A stretch of 64,000 nt of DNA from Cinnamomum chago (Eukaryota > Streptophyta > Magnoliopsida > Laurales > Lauraceae). Within the stretch, counting starts at the first letter, position 1; every line of letters begins with the position of its first letter. The notes beneath the pieces are model-generated. The model searched no databases and had not been told where the DNA came from. It was given only the letters and a program-made list of their open reading frames with translations. The stretch covers positions 24,993,001-25,057,000 of the forward strand of contig CP142461.1 in assembly GCA_038049695.1 (NCBI GenBank). Direction: 5' to 3'. Below, one piece after another: positions 10,601 to 19,016 of this stretch. The position numbers and the translations under genes were made by a program.

Positions 10601-12355
10601 GTTAGGTATTTTGTTTTTGCAATTTGATGGATGCATTTGCATATTGGCATCATTTGAATTCACACACATGCATTGATTTAAAATATCTTGAAATCTAGTT
10701 TTACCCATGCATAGCTTTTAAGATTTGGAAAAGCTTTTGTTTTATGCATGTTTTGGTTTTAAACTTGGATGCATTGGTTTTAGAACCCAAAACTCTTTTG
10801 AAAACCTATTTCCTTGTGCACTACATTTGGAAAATCATCTTGTGTATTTAGGTTTAAGTCTTGCATACATTCTTCACAAAAAGAATCATTTTGTATGCAA
10901 TTTCATTTGAAAAGAGTTGTATTCAAATCAAGCTAGCCCTTGGTTTTAATCTTGTGAATCTTTTTAGGCTTTGTGTTTCTCATGTTTTTAAACATCTTAG
11001 AATACCTTAAAACATGTTATTTAAGCTTGATTTAGTGGCCAAAAGATCCACCAAAGAAAAACTTTGAAAATGGAAAAAGTTGGAATTTTGGCCCAGGGAC
11101 TCGCCCGACAGTGTCGTCGGTCGACCGAGCCCTGTGTCTCGGTCGACCGAGAACACTGCAGGGCAAATGGACAGTTTTTGAACTGTTTCAGGCCAACGGT
11201 CAGAAATATGACCGTTGTGCTTTCTCGGTCGACCGAGACCTGTGTCTAGGTCGACCGAGAACTAGCCGTTGGCATCTTTTTGGCTATAAAGTCCATTCAT
11301 TTCCAACCTTTTTCAAGGCTTGAACTATGAACTTTTGAGAGCATTTTGGAGCCAAAGAAAGGGGAAGAAGTTGGAAAGGCTAGAGGGCTATTTGGAAATC
11401 AAACTCATGAGTATTTAAAAGGTACATCTTCTAAGTTATTTTGATTTCCATTCAAATGAAATTCATGCATGTTCAAATCCTTGGTATTTTCATTTATGCA
11501 TGATTTCAAGCCTATAAAGAGTTGTTTTGCAAACTCAATATCTTCCTTGGTAAATTAGATTAGTTTGCAAACTCTCTTAACTAAATCACATGCTTTCTTA
11601 GACTTTTACATTCATACAACTTGTTTAGTTCATTTATTAAAGTTGTTTGAATTTCACATGTGATTAGTTTTCTCTTCAATCATCATTTTATAAGCTTTGA
11701 TTTTAAAATGCATCATGCATTCATTTAAGAGCTTCTTTGTTAAGATTGATTGAAGAAACACACTCATACACTTGTGCACACACTTTAGCTTGTTTTAAGT
11801 GTATGTTTGTAATTTGTATTAAACTTTCATATTAGCCTATTCAAGAGGCAATTTCATATGAGCTTAAATTGTAATCTCTTAGAGTGATCTTTTGGAAAGA
11901 CACCTTCTTTGAGAAATCAACTTTGTAAAGGTTATTGCTTAGCCTTTGAAAAGCATCTTGTAAGGTTATTGCTTAGCCTTTGAAAAGCATCTTGTAAGGT
12001 TATTGCTTAGCCTTTGAAAAGCATCTTGTAGGGTTATTGCTTAGCCTTTGAAAAGCATTTTGTAAGGGTTATTGCTTAGCCTAGTTAAAAGCATAAATAG
12101 TGGAAATCCGGTGGGGTGATTGGATTCACAAGCCGGTAGTGGATGTAGGCATTGAGGCCGAACCACTATAAACATTGGTGTTGTGGTGCATGCTATGTGG
12201 TGATTGAGTTTGTTTAGCTTCCGCATTTTGATTGTTAATCATCACTTGTGACTAGTTTAAGTTAAGAAATTAAAATTGGTTTAAATTGGTCATAGTTGTA
12301 GCTCACCCTATTCACCCCCCCCCCCTCTAGGGTTAGGATCCATAGCGGACTTTCA
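10601..12355 (+). mobile_element. Complete 3' LTR of SIRE-A (Sirevirus-like Copia)
   Basis: This 1755-bp LTR runs from TGTTAGG to a TTTCA end. Its first 729 bp equal the LTR part of the array unit. From about 11330 it continues with R/U5 sequence absent from the other units. Sirevirus U5 marks are present: TTCACC with a run of 11 C then TCTAGGG (12311-12332), and a conserved hairpin block at 12138-12167. The same order of features appears in the LTRs at 28541, 51857 (reverse) and 58623. The 3' end abuts 12356, which starts inside another LTR, so SIRE-A was inserted there. The other target-site copy (ATTCC expected) and the 5' LTR lie left of the window. Two C-to-T changes at CpG sites (10628, 10689) separate its start from the other units. 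Confidence 0.9.
11930..12100 (+). repeat. 34-bp tandem repeat with hairpin potential in SIRE-A R/U5
   Basis: GGTTATTGCTTAGCC recurs at 11930, 11964, 11998, 12032 and 12067, a 34-bp period with the last step 35. Each copy contains TGCTT and AAGCA arms about 10 bases apart, which could fold as a small RNA hairpin. Related copies in differing number lie at 30365-30500, 52120-52255 (reverse) and 59818-59890 in the other Sirevirus-like LTRs. Confidence 0.8.
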
Positions 12356-14016
12356 ATTCCCTCAATCTCATAGCCATGTACAGCCACATATACTATCTCT
12401 AAAATAGAAAAAAGCACATAAACATGCTACCACGAAATCCACAACATGCAAGGATGTAGATATACCTTTGGAGCTTTGTTGTGCTCTAATGGAGGATTTG
12501 AGTTCTTTACTTTGATGATGAACACCTTCACAATCCAATTCAGAATCTCCAACTCCTTTTGATCTTCCACGCTATGTCCCGTATTAGATCTCTTTTTCTC
12601 AAGAAGATGGTGGATTCCTCAAGAGAAAACCCTACTAGTAACTCTAGGGAACTAAAGGTGAAAGAGAAGGGAACTTTGAGAGGAAGAGGACTTGTGCAAC
12701 TCTTGCACAAAGGGGCTGAAAGTGCTCTATGTGTTATGCACGAATTTGAAAGGATTATTCCTCTATTTATAGCCCTCCATAACTCCTCTTTTCCTATTTG
12801 AAATAGAAGTTTAACTCCCATTACAAATTAGTAAACATCTCCCTCAATTGTTGCCATAGAAGTCTTACTTCTACAACAATTAGTAGCTTTCTCCTTTCTA
12901 ATTAAAATAGAAGTCCTACTTCCATTAATAATTAGTAGCTTACCATTACCACTATTAGAAGTCTCACTTCAAATAGAAAAAGTAACCTTCCTTTTAGAGT
13001 TCAAGTAGAATTAGTATCTTTCTAATAAATTGGGCTAGCGTGGGGACCACTAGGGATTCCTTAGAAAGCTGGCTCCAACTGGGGCACGCGACCCCACATC
13101 TCATGTGCAATCCGGGCCCACAGTTAATTGCAAATAACTCTACTAAATAAATGCAATTGCACTCCAGTCTTAGGAATAAGTTACAATGAAGACCCTAAAC
13201 TTCCTCAGTACCACAAGTAGGCCCCTCCATCTATATCCATGGATCATATGGACCTGTCCACCAAATTAGATCCATGTCTTATTATTCTTGAGCCCCAATT
13301 AATTATAGTGATCATTTGGTACCGATCCAATTAACTCTTAATTGGAATGGGTTTGCACTTACCAATGATAAATCCATTAATTGGCACAAGGAGATATTAA
13401 AGATAGATTCCATCTTGACCATTGAATGTTCCCACAGCTCTACTACCACATACCCAAATCACCGAGGTGTTAACCTACAATTGGCCTCACTCATTGGTGA
13501 CTCAAAGCAAATGAATTGATAGAAACTTGAGTTCATTAATGTCTCAGGATTATGAGCCTATTGCTAAGGAATTATGAGAGCAGACCTTAAAATAAAGATA
13601 GTGTATATAAGGTGCTTCTCATGGTCCTTCAATACATCCAATGTACCAGCATCATGATCCAGAATCTTACATTCTGATGATCGAGATAAATCACACTATC
13701 TCATAGTGATCAAAATGCTGCAACCTTGTCAGATGAGATGTCCAATCTCATCACTGGTTGTGAAGATAATTTAAGTATAAGATATGTAATACATATCTCT
13801 TGTATGTGGATCTCATCCATACACATGTATTACATCTAGTATACTTGTGGACTCCGGTTCATCTCATGAACCATTATGTCATTTGTATTAGTGATGTGCA
13901 AGTATATAAAACACCATTCATCTCATGAAAGGAAAAGCATGAATTGTATTGATAAATAAAGAAATTAATCTATTTATTACATCATATACCCTTGGTATTG
14001 AGACCACAAACTAACA
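12356..14016 (-). mobile_element. Inverted Angela-like Copia LTR (3' part beyond SIRE-A)
   Basis: Minus-strand LTR of the same family as those at 26665-28425 and 36397-38157. Its U3 end (TGTTAG on the minus strand) is at 14016 and touches the pol fragment. About 100 bp of its other end is missing because SIRE-A interrupts it at 12355/12356. The missing part should lie left of SIRE-A, outside the window. No gene is present; short open frames here are non-coding LTR sequence. Confidence 0.88.
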
Positions 14017-15108
14017 GTCTGCTCCTGGTATGCCTCAACAGAATGGAGCAGCGGAAAGAAGGAACCAGACTCTTTTAGATATGATTAGGTCTATGTTGAG
14101 TTTCTCAGGATTACCTATATCCTTTTGGGGACATGCCTTGGAAACTGCGATGTACATACTAAACCTCGTACCATCTAAGTCTGTACCTAAGACTCCTCGG
14201 GAGTTGTGGTCTGGGCAAAAGCCTAGTCTACAACATTTACACATTTAGGGTTGTCCGGCACATGTGCTGAAGGTAAAGACGGATAAGTTGGAAACGAAGT
14301 CGGAAGTATGCACATTTATAGGATATCCCAAAGGAACTAAAGGTTGGTTATTCTATAATCCCAGAGAGCAGAAAGTGCTAGTAAGCACCAATGCGGTTTT
14401 TCTGGAGGAAGATTATATGATGGACCGGAAATCTTTAGAAAATGTGATCTTGGAAGAGATTCAAGAACAATCAATTCCAAATCCAAGCATGACCGAACTT
14501 GAGGAAGAACCGCCCTTACCAGACCCAGTAGTTACACCAGTGCCTCGTCGTAGTGGGAGAATAATCAGGCCCCCTGATAGGTTCTCATTCTTGGGAGAGT
14601 CTTACGAGGCAATCCCGGAAGAATTGGAACAGGATCCCTGTAACTATGATGAAGCAATTAATGACATAGATTTGGGACATTGGCAGGATGCTATGAAAGC
14701 TGAGATGGAGTCCATGTACTCTAATCAGGTCTGGACACTTGTGGACTTGCCTGCCAATATCAAACCTATTGGGTGCAAGTGGGTCTACAAAAGAAAAAGA
14801 GGACCAGATGGAAGAGTTGAGACCTTTAAGGCCAGGCTTGTTGCGAAAGGGTATACTCAGAAAGAGGGTATCGATTATGAGGAAACCTTCTCATCGGTAG
14901 CCATGCTCAAGTCCATCCGGATACTCTTATCCATTGCAGCTCATCTCGATTACGAGATTTGGCAAATGGATGTCAGGACGGCGTTTCTCAACGACCATCT
15001 TGTGGAAGACATCTATATGATGCAGCCAGACGGTTTTATAGCAAGTAACCAAAAGCAAAGAGTTTGCAAGCTGCAGAAGTCCATTTATGGACTGAAGCAG
15101 GCATCCCG
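14017..15108 (+). pseudogene. pol: Copia pol fragment: integrase end to mid reverse transcriptase
   Basis: The fragment begins in the integrase C-terminal region ([19 protein letters not shown]), passes the hinge ([13 protein letters not shown], then [13 protein letters not shown]) and enters reverse transcriptase ([44 protein letters not shown]). It stops at YGLKQASR, before the YVDD catalytic motif, where an LTR begins. One in-frame TAG at 14246-14248 replaces the Trp of a HIWGC motif; the frame is otherwise open. It is very similar to the pol of Copia-1 (30754-34618), so it belongs to the same Angela/BARE-like family. It cannot encode a working polymerase. LTRs touch it on both sides with their U3 ends facing inward, an unusual arrangement. 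Confidence 0.93.
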
Positions 15109-16873
15109 TGTTAGTTTTATGGTCTCAATACCATGGGTATATGATGTAATAAATTGATTAATTTCTTTATTTATCAATACAATTCATGTTTTTCCTTTCA
15201 TGAGATGAATGGTGTTCTATATACTTGTACATAACCAATACAAAAGACATAATGGCTCATGAGATGAACCGGAGTCCATGATTATACTAGATGTAATACA
15301 TGTGTATGGATGAGATCCACAAACATGAGACATGTATTGCAAATCTTATACTCAAATATCTTCACAACCAGTGATGAGATTGGACATCTCATCTGACAAG
15401 GTTGCAGCGCCTTGATCACTATGAGAGTGTGATTTGTCTCGATCATCGGAATGTAAGATTCTGGATCACGGTGCTGGTACATTGGATGTATTAAAGGACC
15501 ATGAGAAGCACCTTATATACACTGTCTTTATTTTAAGGTGTGCTCTCATAATTCCCAAGCAATAGGCTCATAATCCTGAGACATTAATGAACTCAAGTTT
15601 CTATCTATGCATTTGCTTTGAGTCACCAATGAGTGAGGCCAATTGTAGGTCAACACCTCGGTGATTTGGGTACGTGGTAGTAGAGCTGTGGGAACATTCA
15701 ATGGTCAAGATGGAATCTATCTTTAATATCCCCTTGTGCCAATTAATGGAATTATCATTGGTAAGTGCACACCCATTCCGATTAAGAGTTAATTGGATCG
15801 GTACCAAATGATCATTATAATTAATTGGGGCTCAAGGATAATAAGATATGGATCTAATTTGGTGGACAGGTCCATTTGATCCATGGATATAGATGGAGGG
15901 GCCTACTTGTGGGAATGTGGAAGTTTAGGGTCTTCATTGTAATGTATTCCTAAGTCTGGAGTGCAATTGCATTTATATAGTGGAGTTATTTGCAATTAAC
16001 TGTGGGTCCAGATTGCACATGAGATGTGGGGTCGCGTGTCCCAGTTGGAGCCAGTTTTCTAAGGAATCCCTAGTGGTCACCACGCATGCCCAAATTATTA
16101 GAAAGATACTAATTCTACTTGAACTCTAAAAGGAAAGGTTACTATTTCCATTTGAAGTAAGACTAGCTTCTAATAGTGGTAATGGTAATCTACTAATTAT
16201 TAATGGAAGTAGGACTTCTATTTTAATTAGAAAGGAGAAAACTACTAATTGTTATGGAAGTGAGACTTCTATGGCAACTAGCAAGGGAGATGTTTACTAT
16301 TTTGTAATGGGAGTTAAACTTCTATTTCAAATAGGATAAGAGGAGGTTTGGAGGGCTATAAAAGGAGGAATAAACTCCTCATGGTCGTGCACTTTACATA
16401 GAGCAAGAACAACCCCTTTGTGCAAGTGTTGCACAACTCATCTTCCTCTCTAAGTTCCCCTCTCTTTCACCTTTAGTTTCTTAGAGTTACTAGTTAGGTT
16501 TTCTCTTGAAGATTCTACCATCTTCTTGAGAAAAGAGATCTAATACGGGTCATAGCGTGGAAGACCAAAAGGAGTTGGAGATTCCGAATTGGATTGTGAA
16601 GGTGTTCATCATCAAAGTAAAGAACTCAAATCCTCCATTAGAGCACAACAAAGCTCCAAAGGTATATCTACATCCTTGTATGTTGTGGATTTTGTGGTTG
16701 CATGTTTATGTGCTATTTTCTATCTTCTAGATAGTATTTGTTGCTGTACATGGCTATGAGATTGAGGAATTGCATCCTGGATTGGGTTTAATGCTTTCTA
16801 GATTATTGATCCATGCATTAAGTGGGTCAAAAGTTTTTGAAACCTTTCTGGAAGGCCCACCTATATTCTAACA
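15109..16873 (+). mobile_element. Direct Angela-like Copia LTR
   Basis: A full-size LTR (1765 bp) from TGTTAGTTTTATGG to TATATTCTAACA in plus orientation, the same family as 12356-14016 but opposite in direction. Its left edge cuts the pol fragment after GCATCCCG. Its right edge meets Gypsy-1 reverse transcriptase at AAATT. The flanks TCCCG and AAATT do not match, so it is not a simple solo insertion. The likeliest reading is recombination between the LTR of an element inserted in pol and the host element's own 3' LTR. Confidence 0.88.
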
Positions 16874-17694
16874 AATTCATCTATCATTGGCAATGGATAC
16901 TTGTTCTTCACGGTCACATGGTTCAACTTCCTGTAGTCGATGCACATTCTCAAACTTCCATCCTTCTTTTTCACAAACAACACCGGTGCTCCCCAAGGTG
17001 AAACACTTGGCCTAATAAAGCCTTTGCTCAACAAATCCTGCAACTGGAGTTTTAGTTCACCCATTTCTGCTGGAGCCATTTTGTATGGTGCAATTGAGAT
17101 CGGAGCCGTCCCTGGTAGGAGCTCAATTGTGAACTCAACTTCTCTGATTGGTGTTAATCCTGGGATTTCTTCTGGAAAAACATCCGAAAATTCACACACA
17201 ATGGGGATATCCTCCACCCCTTGGGACTGTTTATCCTCCGCAATAAACGCAATAAATGCCTGACATCCACTCTGAACTAATCTGCTTGCCTTCAATACCG
17301 AAATAAACCCTGCCTGAGTTTTCCTCTTGTTCCCCTGAAATATCAATTCTGCCTGTGGTCCTTGGAATCTGAATGTTATGGTTTTACTATAACAATCCAT
17401 GGTGGCATGATATGCTTCTAACCAGTCCATGCCTAAAATGACATCAAAATCATGCATGTCTAAAACAATGACGTTGGCCAGTAAATTAACATCTCCTAAC
17501 AAAACTGTACAACTAGGGTAATAGGTTCTACACACAACTTGTTTTCCTAATGGAGTGGTTACTACTAGAATATAATCCAATTCACTACATGGTGCATCAA
17601 TCATCTTAGCAAAACTAGGGGATGAAAAGGAATGCGTGGATCCAGGGTCAAATAAAATCTAGGCTTCTACCCCACAAACAAGAAGTTTACCTTC
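16874..17694 (-). pseudogene. pol: Gypsy-1 protease and start of reverse transcriptase, truncated
   Basis: On the minus strand the frame enters a retroviral-type aspartic protease at about 17650 ([13 protein letters not shown]) with the second strand [13 protein letters not shown] linker (PVVCEF-like [15 protein letters not shown]) leads to reverse transcriptase ([35 protein letters not shown]). A TAG just upstream of the protease core (about 17658) breaks the frame from gag. The catalytic triplet reads DPG, not the usual DSG or DTG. The gene stops at 16874 where a Copia LTR is inserted; palm motif YVDD, RNase H, integrase and any chromodomain are absent. Sequence style fits a chromovirus (Tekay/Del-like), but the chromodomain that would confirm this is missing. 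Confidence 0.9.
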
Positions 17695-18965
17695 TACCAC
17701 GTCTCTTGCAGCTTCATCATCTCCCCGGTTGAGATAATATAATTGTTCATGCATCTGTAGTCTATTCGGTCCTTGATTCTGCCTTCCTTGGCCCTGTCTG
17801 TTCTCTTGTGGAGGACGAGTTTTCTGATTCTGTGCTGGTGGCCTAGCCTGCTGCTACTGCTGAGGTGGTCTAACTTGATTCTGAACTGGTGCTTGATTCT
17901 GAGGAGCTGCTTGTCTCTGCTGTTGGTTTCTGTTCCCCTGATTCTTAAGTAGTGGGCAATCCTTGATTGCATGATTCATAGCTCCACATTTGAAACAGGC
18001 ACCCATGGCCTTACGACATTCATGAGTTTCATGATTCTTGCCACAATGTCCACAACCCTGTCTCACTTGACCTTGTTCTTGCCTTGGTTTCTTGTTCTGC
18101 TGTTGCCTCTGATTCTACTGTTGATAGTGCTGCTTCCTGTCTTGAATGATCAAGTTGTTAATATCTTCAAACGTATATGCCCGCTTGACTGCCTCATCAT
18201 ATGTAGCTGGTGGAACTACTCCTATGGTATCTCTCATGATGATCGGATTCAACCCTTCCAAAAAATCGTTATCTTTTCCCGTTCCGTGTCAATCAACTCG
18301 GTAGCATATCTAGCCAATCTTTCAAACTTGGTGACATAATCTAGCACCGTCATGCTGCCTTGCTTGAGCTGCTGAAATTCAATAGCCTTCTGCCTCTTAA
18401 CATGAGAGGGGATGTACTTATCCTGAAACTGTGTCTTGAATGCTGCCCACGCCTCTTCGTCAGCCATTGCCATGTATGGGTCCTTGACCGTTTGCCACCA
18501 CCTATCTGCAAGCCCGTAGAATAGTGAAGCTGTGATGTTAACCTTCTGTATACCCATGCACGTAAAGACATCGAAGAGTTTCTCGGTATTAACTAGCCAG
18601 TCATCTGCCACTAACGGGTCCTCATTGCCCGAAAATTCCTTCGGTGCTCTCTTCCTGAACTTCTCAAATAGCGCATTAGGATCATGATCCCTATTATGGA
18701 TGACAATCTGTGGACCCAAAGGAGGTGGAACTACGTTCCTGTTCTGAAGAACTTCTAAGAGTTGCCTCTGGACTTGTGCCATTTCGTCATCTTTCTTTGC
18801 TAACTGTTCTTGAAATCTCGCTTGGTTTTCATTAGCCTGCCTTTGTTGTGCTATCATAGCTTGCATTAGTTCTTGAAACTGTGTAGCTGTTGGTGTATTA
18901 GATGTGTCTGACTCATTCTGGTTACTGCCTGAAGCATGATGGTTTGGAGCTTTTCCTGGAGGCAT
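17695..18965 (-). pseudogene. gag: Gypsy-1 gag with two zinc knuckles, frameshifted
   Basis: The likely start is the Met of MPPGKAPNHH at 18965, about 50 bp from the LTR, not the longer upstream in-frame Met. The N-terminus is Gln-rich and helical (about 18780-18900). The capsid-like retrotransposon gag core follows (ADRWWQTVKD, AFKTQFQDKYIPSHVKRQK, FERLARYA). The first frame ends at 18249. Gag resumes in a shifted frame with two knuckles near 17950-18060: CGHCGKNHETHEC, which has one residue fewer than standard, and CFKCGAMNHAIKDC, a canonical CX2CX4HX4C. A Gln/Asn/Pro-rich tail follows with in-frame stops. Not translatable as one protein. Confidence 0.9.
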
Positions 18966-19016
18966 GGTGCTGTAAAACAAGGAGTTAGTACACAATAAAC
19001 ATGGTATAAGGGTTTC
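18966..19016 (-). promoter_or_regulatory. Gypsy-1 leader: unusual primer site region, splice-acceptor-like sequence
   Basis: Only about 50 bp separate LTR and gag start. I do not see the common TGGTATCAGAGC primer site. Reading on the minus strand, the leader contains TACTAAC followed by a pyrimidine-rich CTCCTTGTTTTACAG directly before CACCATG. That matches the form of an intron branch point and 3' splice site. It may be chance, or the primer site may have been altered or lost. Confidence 0.4.

Larger units (their letters stand above)
1..11329 (+). repeat. 1592-bp tandem array made from a Sirevirus-like 3' end plus U3
   Basis: A unit of exactly 1592 bp recurs seven times, and the window opens inside an eighth. 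Each unit has two parts. The first, about 863 bp (for example 1778-2640), is 3' internal retroelement sequence ending in the purine tract AAAGGGGGAGATTG. The second, about 729 bp (for example 1049-1777), is the start of an LTR, from TGTTAGG through U3 and a TATA box to about 40 bp past it, where it jumps back to internal sequence. LTR starts are at 1049, 2641, 4233, 5825, 7417, 9009 and 10601; only the last runs on into a full LTR. Units differ at only a few positions that I found: 591 (T/G), 1409 (A/T) and two C-to-T changes in unit 7. Short open frames in each unit are recurrent by-products of the repeat, and I see no protein family in them. Confidence 0.95.

Noticed and set aside
1..11329. 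CRISPR-like or bacterial repeat array
   Set aside because: The unit is 1592 bp with LTR sequence and a TATA box in a plant retroelement context; there are no short repeats with unique spacers and no cas genes.
15109..16873. Simple solo LTR insertion with target duplication
   Set aside because: The flanks TCCCG and AAATT do not match, and pol sequence does not resume on the right.
16940..17263. Plus-strand 107-codon frame opposite Gypsy-1 reverse transcriptase
   Set aside because: It is antisense to recognisable protease and reverse transcriptase coding and has no features of its own.
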